Assembly: GCA_943736015.1 (NCBI GenBank) | Contig: OX031065.1 | Coordinates: 44,130,992-44,194,991 of the forward strand | Reading direction: 5' to 3' | Source of the DNA: Tridacna crocea | Lineage: Eukaryota > Mollusca > Bivalvia > Cardiida > Cardiidae | Length of the DNA stretch: 64,000 nucleotides | Part shown: positions 55,350 to 64,000 of the stretch, piece by piece | Layout of the letters: each line of letters opens with the position of its first letter | Position numbering within the stretch: the stretch's first letter is position 1 | Translations under genes and position numbers: made by a program | The notes under the pieces: model-generated | The model's input: only the letters and a program-made list of their open reading frames with translations | The model's database searches: none | Told to the model about the DNA's origin: nothing

Positions 55350-55440
55350 ATGCATAGCATAGCATAGCATAGCATAGCATTAATATTGTATGACAATAAG
55401 CTGTATGTTTTAAAGTCGAAAATAAAATGCTATGCTATGT
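55350..55440. repeat. GCATA microsatellite with inverted partner
   Basis: Six GCATA units (55352-55380), then ATGCTATGCTATG at 55427-55439. Confidence 0.8.
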
Positions 55441-55467
55441 TTTTGATAGCTGCGTAAACACTTAAAC

Positions 55468-55699
55468 TTTTTATGAACAATCTCTTGTTTTAATAACCCC
55501 AAGGAAGAATCCTTCTGAAAACACAGTGGGAAAAGGAGAAAATGCTGGTTACCTGCATTTTCTCCTTTTCCAACAGTTTTTTCTGCATTCTAAAGTCAAT
55601 TTTCAACTTTTGAGCCAGGTTGTGCCAGGCTCATTTTGTCGTCTGCGAATGCTATCAATTTCATCTTGTATAAAATTTTATCGTTTGGTAGAGAGTTAA
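55468..55699 (+). mobile_element. Family A MITE
   Basis: Palindrome with GGTTACCTGC tip; right TTAA 55696-55699; left end decayed. Confidence 0.7.
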
Positions 55700-55831
55700 A
55701 CCGAAAGAACGAAAAAGTTATGGGACGAAAGTGGAAGGGTAAATTTTTTTTAAACAATTGCCTGTGGTCACCGGTCAAAAGTACAACTCTGTCGCAAACT
55801 TCAATTTGCAATCAAAAACACCCAGAACTCC

Positions 55832-56220
55832 TTAACTCTTTAGGCTGCTAAGTGCGACTCAAGGACCTTTTGTGGATTGTGTAGATCAAGATCAGGCTGC
55901 ACAGAACGTGCAGTCTGATCTACTATCTTCACTGTCCGATAAAGAGATATTTTCTCTCCAAAAATAATGTTGAAATTTCAACCCTAAGGTTTTTCACTAT
56001 TTCCCTGAAGGTATTTCTATTAAACTGCCAACTGCGACCAAAAGACCTTTTTCGAACAGTGTAGATCAAGATCAGACTGCACAGAACGTGCAGTCTGATC
56101 TTTGATCTACACTGTCCGATAAGGAGTTATTTCTCTTCCAAAATAATGTTGAAATTACAACTTTCAGGTTTTTACTATTTACTGAAAGGTATTATCTTTT
56201 GATTGCTAAGCGCGAACACT
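55832..56220 (+). mobile_element. Family D MITE, two tandem units
   Basis: TTAA at 55832, then two head-to-tail units, each with AGTGTAGATCAAGATCAGAC-like arms, the GCACAGAACGTGC tip, CTGTCCGATAA and a shared AAAATAATGTTGAAATT tail; 55850-56025 and 56026-56215. Confidence 0.72.
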
Positions 56221-56442
56221 TTAACCCATTACCACACAATCCCTACTTTTGACGCTCCTGAGAAAGAAGCCTTTAGAAAACATTGTGGGAAAAGGAGAAA
56301 ATGCTGGTATTTTCTCCTTTTCCCACAATGTTTTCTACCCTTCACAAAACAAGTTCCAAATTTTCCATCACTTTTATTTTGCCGCCTGCAAATGCTTTTA
56401 ATTTGGACCAGTCTAGAATTTTGTTGTTTGGTAATGAGTTAT
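56221..56442 (+). mobile_element. Family A MITE with lost hairpin tip
   Basis: TTAA 56221-56224; right end TTAT. The tip is deleted (AAAATGCTGGTATTTTCTCC). It interrupts the family D array, which resumes at about 56448. Confidence 0.75.
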
Positions 56443-56600
56443 GTTAACTTGGGGACTGTGTGGATCATGATCAGATTGGACAGAATGTGCAGTCTGATTA
56501 TGATCTACACTATTCCCTTTCCCAAAATAACGTCGAAATTGCAGCCTTTATAGGTCTTACATCATAGCTAATTGTACTGCTCATTGGCTTCTTACGCGAC
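56443..56600 (+). repeat. Family D unit continuing the array
   Basis: GGACTGTGTGGATCATGATC and ACAGAATGTGCAGTCTGATT, then AAAATAACGTCGAAATTGCA. Confidence 0.6.
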
Positions 56601-56654
56601 TCAAAGACCTTTAGCGGACAGAGTAGATATAGATCAATAGATCAGACTACACTT

Positions 56655-56855
56655 CTTTAGCCACTTGCTGCTTTTCCCACATAAACATCGTCAAAACATT
56701 GATCAACAGTGGCAGAGGAATAAATAGTAGCACAACGACACTATCATCAATTCTGGACGAGGAAAAGAAAAAAAAAACGTGAGGTGGGTTCAGATCTGCG
56801 GCACCCCGGCCCAAAGTCCTGTATGCCAGTGACTGCGCCACTGGCACTCGGCAAC
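56655..56855 (-). mobile_element. tRNA-derived SINE, head and partial body
   Basis: On -, box A TGGCGCAGTCACTGG and box B AGATCTGAACCC, then the shared body (AATTGATGATAGTGTCGTTG). The head differs from those at 45095 and 58063. Confidence 0.62.
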
Positions 56856-56873
56856 AACATTTTCTAACTCTTT

Positions 56874-57099
56874 ACCATACGACAAAATTTTAAACTGGTT
56901 CAAATTGAAAGCATTTGCAGACGACAAAATAAAGGTGACTGAAAAAATTGAAATCTGTTCTGGGAAGGGTAGAAAACACTGTGGGAAAAGGAGAAAATGC
57001 TGGTTACCAGCATTTTCTCCTTTTCCCACTATGTTTTCAAAATCTTAATCCCTTTATGCCGATAAAACTCGGAAATACATGTATGTAGTAAATGGTTAA
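56874..57099 (-). mobile_element. Family A MITE
   Basis: Left CTAA, right TTAA 57096-57099; intact palindrome at 56977-57034. Confidence 0.75.
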
Positions 57100-57365
57100 T
57101 CAAATTAAACTCGTATCAGGCCACGTGTCAAGTACAACTTGCAGGGGAGGCTTACTCATGCTTTAATCGATTAAATCAGTATTTAGATCTACTATTATTA
57201 ACTTTTTCTCCCTTGACAAGAGCCTTATAAATACCGCATAAGAATTATGCATAATCCTAAAGGCACCTTAGCTGCCAAAAAAAAAAACCCTCACATGATT
57301 ATGGAGTCAAATTCAGACAAATTATGTTCTTACAATTTAAAAGTATGGATACTGTTATTTGTCTG

Positions 57366-57533
57366 ATAAATAGAGGATAATCAACTGGTTATTTTTGATA
57401 TGAAAAATATCTCACGAGGATGCGTTGTTAGGCATTGAAAAAACGAGTGCGCAGCATGAGTTTTAACACCTTATGACGCATCCGAGTGATATATTTTTCA
57501 TATCAAAAATATCCAGTTGATTATTCTATTTAT
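57366..57533. mobile_element. Palindromic MITE with ATAAATAGA ends
   Basis: ATAAATAGAGGATAATCAAC at left, complement at right, and TTTTTGATATGAAAAATAT arms; GGATGCG / CGCATCC closer in. Confidence 0.72.
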
Positions 57534-57746
57534 TATATACCTTATTAACATTATTATCTTTAATTTTTCGTTTGAAAAACAACAAAAACTATCTGTAAGT
57601 GCTTAATGAAAAAAAAGTAGTTCCTAAATTACGGCAGGAAGTGAAAGTGAAAGTTGATTTCGTCACTATCGTCACACAGGATTTCACTACTAGGTATATA
57701 ATAATATGTTTTACTGCGACCTATCAAAGTTTTAATTGCCGGTGTG

Positions 57747-57976
57747 ATGCAGAGAAATGACCCTCCCCTACAAAATGACCCGGGTCATTATTCTACGTAG
57801 AGAAATGACCCCAGAAGTCATTTCACTACGTAGAGAAATGACCTCAAGTTATTATTCTACGTAGAGAAATGACCCTCTGGGATCATTTCTCTACGTAGGA
57901 TAATGACCCGGGTCATTCCTGTACGTAGAGAAATGACCCATGGGTCATTTTGAAGGGGAGGGTAATTTCTCTGCAT
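57747..57976. mobile_element. Foldback MITE of TGACCCGGGTCA and CTACGTAG palindromes
   Basis: Outer ends ATGCAGAGAAATGACCCTCC and its near-complement; interior repeats TACGTAGAGAAATGACC about five times in both directions. Confidence 0.72.
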
Positions 57977-57985
57977 TACACAGGC

Positions 57986-58061
57986 TGAAAAATGTACTGT
58001 AAAACTAGAACATAATTTAACTTTTGTTCTAGTTTTGCAGCACATTTTACAGTACATTTTA
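57986..58061. repeat. Inverted repeat TGTACTGTAAAACTAGAAC
   Basis: Arms AAAATGTACTGTAAAACTAG and complement with a 16-base interruption; the foldback MITE above lies directly beside it. Confidence 0.65.
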
Positions 58062-58062
58062 T

Positions 58063-58349
58063 CCAGCCCCGATAGCTCACACGGTACCGTACAGGACTTG
58101 AGGGCAGATGGTCTCCGGTTAGATCCCAGGCTCTGCCAATTTATTTCCGACGATTGATGATAGTCATTGCGACAGGATCCATTCCTCTCTCAGCACTGGC
58201 TAGTCTCTACGATGGTTATTTGGGAAAGCAGCCAGCAGTGGCTTTGAAAGATTATTATGTGAAGTACTGGTAAGAGAAACTCCAGGAACGCATGGGTAGG
58301 TGCACTGGCCGCCGTGATATAACTGATATAATGTTGAAAATGGCGTTAA
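58063..58349 (+). mobile_element. tRNA-derived SINE, split in its tail
   Basis: Head GCCCCGATAGCTCACACGGT (box A) and CCGGTTAGATCCC (box B), full body, tail ATGTTGAAAATGGCGTTAA. Two TTAA elements follow and the tail resumes at 59116 as TTAAGCACCATACAATG. Confidence 0.8.
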
Positions 58350-58575
58350 CCCATTACCACACAATCCCTACTTTTGACGCCCCTGAGAAAGAAGCCTTTT
58401 GAAAACATTGTAGGAAAAGGAGAAAATGCTGGTAACCAGCATTTTCTCCTTTTCCCACAGTGTTTTCTACCCTTCCCAGAACAAATTTCCAATTTTTCAA
58501 TCATCTTTATTTTGTCGTCTGCAAATGCTTTCAATTTGGACCAGTCTAAAATTTTGTCGTTTGGTAAAGAGTTAA
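58346..58575 (+). mobile_element. Family A MITE inside the SINE tail
   Basis: TTAA shared with the SINE tail at left and with the next element at right; near-consensus sequence, so probably young. Confidence 0.87.
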
Positions 58576-59119
58576 AGGTGGGTATTTAGAATTTTCACAT
58601 AACACCAAATTAAAAAATATATATGTCAATGAAATTTATATGAAAAAGCAATAAAAATCATCAATAATTAAGAATCATAAAATTACAAAAAAAAAAATTT
58701 TGGATGGTATTCCCTTAAAAGGCTACGTAGCCTCTTAAGCTATTTTTAGATTTCGCGCCAAAAATAAATAAAGCATTTTGGGAATGTCAAGTGACCGGCA
58801 CCTGACTAAAAATGCTTAAATTCCATTACATAACAAACATGTAATCATTTTTTTCCATAATGTCTTCTTCGGACGGATGTTTGAAACTTTTTTCTGTGTT
58901 TAACTGTATTTGAATGAGAGAATTGATAATCTAAAAATAGAACGTGTCTCCCGTTGGTGTCAACCTGATCCGTAATAAATCTCTAATTTCTCGTGTTATC
59001 GGATGGTTTTCGACTGCTGGGGTTTTATGAACGCAAATTAAAAGGCTTTGGCAGTATAAGGATGATTTTTTTGCATTTTTGTAAAATTTTCGTCCCAAAA
59101 TCTGAAGGGCCACCTTTAA
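58572..59119 (+). mobile_element. AGGTGG-family TTAA element, 548 bp
   Basis: Complete copy with AGGTGG / CCACCT ends inside TTAA; aligns over its length with 32020-32575. Confidence 0.8.
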
Positions 59120-59154
59120 GCACCATACAATGAATTACGGTACTTTTTCTTGCC

Positions 59155-59335
59155 GTTCTCAACATTATTTGTTTATTGCAGAGGTCAGTGTACCTATCCG
59201 TTGGAGTTTCTTGTGGTTTCTTTTACTAGTATACTCCGCACAATATGTTTTTCAAGCCACTGGCTGCTTTCCCACATTACTAGCGTCGAAATAATGGTCA
59301 GAGGTAAGAGAGGAGTGGCCTTGACAGGCCGAAAT
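59155..59335 (-). mobile_element. SINE body fragment
   Basis: Reverse-strand body (GGAAAGCAGCCAGTGGCTTG) without head; 5' truncated. Confidence 0.6.
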
Positions 59336-59363
59336 GAAATATATTGCTAGACGCATAACAGTT

Positions 59364-59595
59364 TTGAACCCTTTCCCAAACGACAAGTTTTAGACTCTTT
59401 CGAACTGAAAGAGTTTGCAGACGACAATTTTAACTTTCAAAACAATGGTAGAAAATTATCCGAACGGGTAGAAAACACTGTGGGAAAAGGAGAAATTGCT
59501 CGTTACGAGCAATTTCTCCTTTTTTCTCACAGTTTTTTTCAAAAGACTTGTACTCCAGACACGTAAAAACAAGGGCTCGTTTGGGAAAGAGTTAA
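59364..59595 (-). mobile_element. Subfamily C MITE
   Basis: TTGA / TTAA ends, terminus CCCTTTCCCAAACGAC, palindrome AAGGAGAAATTGCTCGTTAC. Sibling of 41986-42213. Confidence 0.82.
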
Positions 59596-59756
59596 TTAAA
59601 TGGTAGAGATTAACTCCCGAATTATTTTACTTCTGGTAGGTACTGGGTCTTTAGGTTTTTGCTCGATGATCAAAACTTTTGTTGCTTAGACGGGGAGTAT
59701 AGATTAAGATCAGAATAAGCGAATAATAAATCAATACGCTGCTCCCGTTTGTTTGC

Positions 59757-60000
59757 TGGAATGGCGTTAAACATCGTTTTCAACATAATTTCAGTTATAT
59801 CGCGGCTGTCAGTTCACCTACCCATGCTTTCTGCGACTTTCTCCAACCAGTACTTCGCATAATATCTTTCTAAGCCCCCGAACTCTTCCCCATATAACCA
59901 TCGTCGAGACATCCATCAGCTATAGGAGAGAAATGAAACCTTTTGCAATGACTAGCACTAGCTTCCGTCATGGGATAGAAATTGGCTAATTGGCTAAGCT
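59757..60000 (-). mobile_element. SINE body fragment
   Basis: Reverse-strand match to the SINE body and the GGCGTTAAACATCG-like tail; head region diverged. Confidence 0.55.
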
Positions 60001-60014
60001 GGCGTTCGAACCAT

Positions 60015-60620
60015 CGACTCCCCCTCTTTTCCGGGTTTTAACATCCCCCTCCTTCCGGGTTTTAAAACTCCCACCCACCCCCTTTCCGGGTTTTAACATC
60101 CCCTTTCCGGGTTTTAAAATTCCCACCCCCTTTCTGGGTTTTAACACCCCCCTTTCCGGGTTTTAACATTCCCACCCCCTTTCCGAGTTTTAAAATCCCC
60201 CTTTCCGGGTTTTAACACCCCTCCCTCTTTCCGGGTTTTAACACCCCTCCCTCTTTCCGGGTTTTAACACCCCCCTTTTCCGGATTTTAACCCCCCCCCT
60301 CTTTCTGGGTTTTAACATCCCCCCTTTCTGGGTTATAGCATCCTCCCTTTCCGGATTTTAACATCCCCCCTCTTTCTGGGTTTTAACATCCCTATTTCCG
60401 GTTTTTAACATTCCCACCCCCTTTTCGGGATTTAACAACCCCCCTTTCTGGGTTTTAACATCCCCCCTTTCCGGATTTTAACATTCCCGCCCCCTTTCCG
60501 GGTTTTAAAATCCCTCTTTCCGGGTTTTAACACCCCTCCCTCTTTCCGGGTTTTAACACCCCTCCCTCTTTCCGGGTTTTAACACCCCCCCTTTCCGGGT
60601 TTTAACACCCCCCACCCCTG
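60015..60620 (+). repeat. C-rich minisatellite, CCCTTTCCGGGTTTTAACA unit
   Basis: About 25 units of 19-26 bases; the length of the C run varies. The - strand carries regular runs of 3-7 G. Confidence 0.9.
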
Positions 60621-60689
60621 TGACATGACTTAAATACCGCCCAATCATTCAACAAAGAAATCTTATTGCCACAAAGCATGGTCAAACAC

Positions 60690-61129
60690 ATTTACTAAAT
60701 AACGAAATTTTATACTTTTCTCTATTAAAAACTTCAGCAGACACCAAACTTAACGCAATCCTCAAATAATTTCTATCTATGAAAGAGTGCAAAAAATGTA
60801 GGAAAAGGAGAAAATGCTGGTAACCAGCATTTTCTCCTTTTCCTACAATGTTTTAAAAGGCTTTATTTAGGGTCTTAACTCATTACCATACCACAAATTT
60901 TCGGCTTGTCCAAATTGAGAGAATTTGCAGACGACAAAGTAAAATTGGCTGAAAATTTGAAATTTGTCTTTTGAAGAGTAGAAAACATTGTGGGAAAAGG
61001 AGAAAATGCTGGTTACCAGCATTTTCTCCTTTTTCCACAATGTTTTCTAAAGGCTTCTGTCTCAGGGTCGTCAAAGGTTGGGATTGTGAGGTAATGGGTT
61101 AAACAGAGGACTGTTTGGTAAAGGGTTAA
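60690..61129 (-). mobile_element. Family A MITE carrying a family A MITE inside it
   Basis: Outer copy runs to GGTC at 60874, inner copy is 60875-61102 with TTAA at both ends, and the outer copy resumes as TTAAACAGAGGACTGTTTGG to the end TTAA at 61126-61129. Consensus has GGTCGTTAAAAGT at this point, so the inner copy used the outer's internal TTAA. Confidence 0.82.
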
Positions 61130-61686
61130 TAAACAAACGCACATGCAGAAGTTTTGGTTACTAAAGACACTTCCCGTTTGATGGATTTTTCCTTTTACCG
61201 CATTTATTTTAAAAAGTGAACCTATACAAGAAGTAAAAAAGCCGGTCATGTAGAGGAAATGAGTGAACGGAACAACCTTGGTTGTAACAACAATATGCTA
61301 ATTCGATAATTTTACGAAAACATTATTTCGTTTAATAATACACCCTACGTTAAAATCCCGTCATGTTTTGTTAAAAATTCCCATAGACTGGTAGATTAAA
61401 CGAAAATAATGTTTTTCTATCAACAAATACGTAAAAATGGCGGGGACTGATTGAAAGGATGGTCTGTTTGTTGCTTTTTGTCATTGATCAAGATCTGACC
61501 ATATAAGGTAGTGTAGGCTTTTTGTTTTTTTGACCCCCCCCCTTTCCTCTTTTTGTGAACTCAAGCAATACTTGAATTTCTTTTGTGAAAAGCTTACAAT
61601 ATGAAAGGCCCATGCTTGGATTCAGGAAGGAACTTGGGAATATTTTTGTCTAATTCTTGAAAAATCCTAGATTTGTATGTAACACA
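61130..61686. other. No gene seen
   Basis: Non-repetitive; a poly-C run at 61543-61551. Confidence 0.45.
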
Positions 61687-61735
61687 ATTTTTGATTTGCT
61701 AAACCAAATGATCTAGCAAATCAGATATTGCGTTA
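61687..61735. repeat. TGATTTGCTAAACC palindrome
   Basis: Imperfect arms around AAACCAAATGATCTAGC; family of 903-946. Confidence 0.6.
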
Positions 61736-61774
61736 CTTTCTAAATCTAGAATCAGACGTAATCCAGTCAGGGAA

Positions 61775-62090
61775 GATGGACCCAGGCTCCAGAGCGTACA
61801 TAAGGTTTTTCAAAGATTTGACCTGGTGACCTAGTTTTTGACCCAACATGATCCATTTTTAAAGTCGTCCGAGACATCATCAAGACACATATTCTAAGTT
61901 TCAAGAATATTGGTCTGAAAATGTGGCCTGTAGAGAGTACACAACATTTTTCTACGATTTTGCCTAGTGAAATAGTTTTTGACCCAACATAACCCATTTT
62001 TAAATTTGCCCGAGTTATCATCAAGAGATACTTTCTGACTAAGTTTCATGAATACTGGACCGAAAATGTGGCCTCTGGATGATACACACC
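61775..62090 (-). mobile_element. Fragment of the 145-bp tandem repeat
   Basis: Two diverged reverse-strand units (TTTGACCTGGTGACCTAGTT; GAAAATGTGGCCTGTAGAG). The left end of an AGCTCACC element lies at 62600-62682, with about 510 unrelated bases between. Confidence 0.68.
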
Positions 62091-62598
62091 TCCACTACGC
62101 CACTCTACCCTTGGCGGATCGAGCTAGATTTCGAGATTCCCACAATACGCATTTTCATTGGTTGCAGCCAGCTCTAACCGCACAAATCAAATAGCTCGTA
62201 GCATTTCATCTTTGATAAGATTAGAACAAGGTCGCGACCTTTCGGATAAAAATAGAAGGTAAACATGAATAGATGTATGCAGGATATGTAACGATTTATT
62301 ACCGAAAAAACATAGACGAACAATATTTACAGAATGTTTCAATATGACCAATCAACTATCAGAGTTTTTAGGCTATATTCCAGCACCTGACCATGCATAG
62401 GCTAAGTACGTTTGTGGTTATTGCTTCATGCTGAATCATTGTATTCGTAAGCGGCTTGTAAAACGACATTTCATTGGCTATAAGAAATATGATATTAATG
62501 GAGATAATAAGCAGCATCCAAAAGGGGACATATTGCGGGAATCTTGAAATCGGGCTTGATCCGCCAAGGTATAAGATCCACCTTGGCTGGCGAAGATG
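62091..62598. other. No gene recognised
   Basis: Non-repetitive. 62533-62600 resembles 38592-38670 (GCCAAGGATA / GCCAAGGTATA and CCTTGGCTTGCAAAGATG), so an unrecognised dispersed repeat may be present. Confidence 0.4.
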
Positions 62599-62599
62599 G

Positions 62600-62682
62600 A
62601 TTACGAACGACGGACACAGCACGGCGGACACAACACGATCACAAAAGCTCACCTGCAGCACTCACTTGGGACCAGGTGAGCT
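62600..62682 (-). mobile_element. Left end of an AGCTCACC-family element
   Basis: Reverse strand starts AGCTCACCTGGTCCCAAGTG, then TGTCCGCCGTGCTGTGTCC. No repeats or right end attached. Confidence 0.62.
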
Positions 62683-62695
62683 AAAAAAAGAACCC

Positions 62696-62742
62696 ACAAT
62701 TTCTGATTGCCTCAACCAAATGGCTTAGCCCATCAGGAATTG
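62696..62742. repeat. TGATTGCCTCAACC palindrome
   Basis: Imperfect arms CACAATTTCTGATTGCC and complement; family of 903-946. Confidence 0.55.
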
Positions 62743-62973
62743 TGTAACTTTCTTATTATCGTTATAATGTTAGTTTGTTAAGGTTTGCATTTGTTATGAA
62801 GACACTGATTTTTCGTGTTTCAATTTCTTCATGGAATGTCAAGATAAAAACAACCTTAAGTTATAGCATTTTATTTCATTATTGATATTTTACTGTACAT
62901 ATCAGTAAGCTCTTACTATTTTAATAACAGGATATCTTCATAACCACTTCCATTTTGAAACAAATTTTAACGC

Positions 62974-63390
62974 TTTAACCCAAGGCGGCCAAGCGTGACT
63001 CACTGACCTTTTGAAGACAGTGTAGATCAAGATCAGACTGCACAAAACCTGCAGGATTTGAGCCCAGAACTTCTGGTGTGAGAAGCCGACTTTCTACCCA
63101 CAATACCACTGCCATGGGTAATAAACTTTGGCAAATCGTCGGTTTACTTCGAAAACATCGTAAATACAGCTTGTAACAAGCTGTATTTACGATGTTTTTG
63201 AAGTAAACTGACGAAATCTTCTTTAGTCCGATAGTCTGCTAAGCATCGACGCATTGACCTTTTTGCAGACAGTTTTAGATTAAGATCAGACTGTATAGGA
63301 ATGTGCATTCAGATCTTGGATTCACAATGTCCGATAAGGAGTTACTATTCCCGAAAACATAATCTTAAAATAGCAATGTTGGGGTGTTAA
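62974..63390 (+). mobile_element. Family D MITE units interrupted by another insertion
   Basis: First unit from TTTAACCCAAGGCGGCCAAG breaks after ACTGCACAAAACCTGCAG (63055); a second starts near 63236. Between them, 63056-63235 is unrelated and contains the palindrome at 63137. Confidence 0.58.
63137..63214. repeat. Palindromic mini-element, about 78 bp
   Basis: Near-perfect palindrome centred on CAGCTTGTAACAAGCTG, with CATCGTAAATA arms and CGGTTTACTTC outer ends; sibling of 17425-17502. Confidence 0.7.
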
Positions 63391-63477
63391 CTATATCAAA
63401 TTGCAAATTTCATTATAGTTATTTAGCAGAATAAGGGGTAAACCCACCCCCACCCCCCACCCGCCACCCCCAACCGC

Positions 63478-63725
63478 ATAGGTACAGGACTTGAGAACAG
63501 GGCTCGTGAGTTCGATTTCTGGCTCGGCCAATTTCTTTCCAAGAATTGATGATAGTCATTGCGACAGGATTCATTCCTCTCTCACCGCTGATCGTTGTTT
63601 CGACTATGGTTATGTGGGAAAGCAGCCAGTGGCTTGGAAAGAATATTGTGCGGAGTACTGGTAACAGAAACTCCAGGAAAACATGGATAAGTGCACTGGC
63701 CGCCGCGATATAACTGAAATAATGT
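63478..63725 (+). mobile_element. SINE, split by a subfamily B MITE
   Basis: Body with box B-like GTGAGTTCGATTTCTGGC, GATGATAGTCATTGCGACAG and GGAAAGCAGCCAGTGGCTTG. Breaks at AAATAATG and resumes at 63959 with CACGGCGTTAAACACTATAC. Confidence 0.75.
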
Positions 63726-63958
63726 TTAACCCTATACTCCATAGATACTCATTTCTACACATTGCTTGTAGGAGCCTTTGGAAAACATTGTGGCAAAAGG
63801 TGAAATTGCTCGTGACGAGCAATTTCACCTTTTGTCACAATGTTTTCTACGCTATCAAAAGGTGTCATTTACACATATATAAGAAACAGCTTCATCCTTG
63901 CTATTACTTAGGGTCAATTAGCGATGCCATAGGAATGCCTTATGGAGTAAAGGGTTAA
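63726..63958 (+). mobile_element. Subfamily B MITE inside a SINE
   Basis: TTAA at both ends; perfect palindrome with CTCGTGACGAG centre. Confidence 0.87.
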
Positions 63959-64000
63959 CACGGCGTTAAACACTATACAGTCAATCAACTGATTTATGTT

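Noticed and set aside
661..63958. MITE hairpins as microRNA precursors
   Set aside because: The stems are perfectly paired, multi-copy and without the bulges typical of pre-miRNA; hairpin-derived small RNAs remain possible but unproven.

Overview
The window looks like nuclear DNA of a marine bivalve mollusc, probably a clam-type genome; the species is not determinable by eye. It is AT-rich, has spliced genes with GT..AG introns, and is packed with short non-autonomous transposons of types known from bivalves: tandem-repeat-bearing 'pearl'/Helentron-like elements, tRNA-derived SINEs and MITEs. Most long ORFs are translations of these repeats, not genes.

Only two protein-coding genes can be supported. 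(1) On the + strand, six exons between 30323 and 43510 encode the last 254 residues of DHX38/Prp16, the DEAH-box ATPase of the second splicing step. Every exon joins in frame with canonical splice sites and the reading frame ends at a stop at 43508-43510. The RecA motor domains are not in the visible exons, and no earlier exon was recognised in the 29.8 kb upstream. (2) On the - strand, positions 470-1 hold the first 156 codons of a small type-I membrane protein (signal peptide, fibronectin-III-like ectodomain, one transmembrane helix) that runs off the left edge.

Layout: 1-476 membrane protein exon; 0.5-7.4 kb MITEs and two Helentron-like elements, one with about 19 copies of a 145-bp repeat; 7.8-12.4 kb a composite bounded by long inverted repeats, containing another Helentron-like element that itself carries a SINE; 12.4-15.05 kb two more tandem-repeat elements; 15.42-16.05 kb a PIF/Harbinger-type element with TAA duplications; 16-20 kb MITE chains and a MITE-plus-spacer duplication; 20.7-21.7 kb a low-repeat island; 21.7-23.1 kb a second Helentron-like family; 23-30 kb dense MITEs; 30-43.5 kb the DHX38 3' half with MITEs in every intron, several of them touching splice sites; 44-47 kb SINEs, one expanded by an 18-bp minisatellite; 47.3-48 kb a foldback structure; 48.3-53 kb two large tandem-repeat elements, one splitting a SINE; 54-59 kb nested MITEs, SINEs and palindromes; 60.0-60.6 kb a C-rich minisatellite; 61-64 kb fragments and an interrupted SINE.

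The dominant signal is a TTAA-flanked (piggyBac-type) MITE of about 228 bp with a perfect central palindrome of up to 65 bp, present in roughly 75-80 copies and fragments by eye. Subfamilies differ in the palindrome, but both arms change together. Copies insert into each other, chain head to tail by sharing one TTAA, and at DHX38 exons 4 and 5 they sit 18 nt and 3 nt from the coding exon, so MITE sequence appears to supply intron-end signals of a gene that itself encodes a splicing ATPase.
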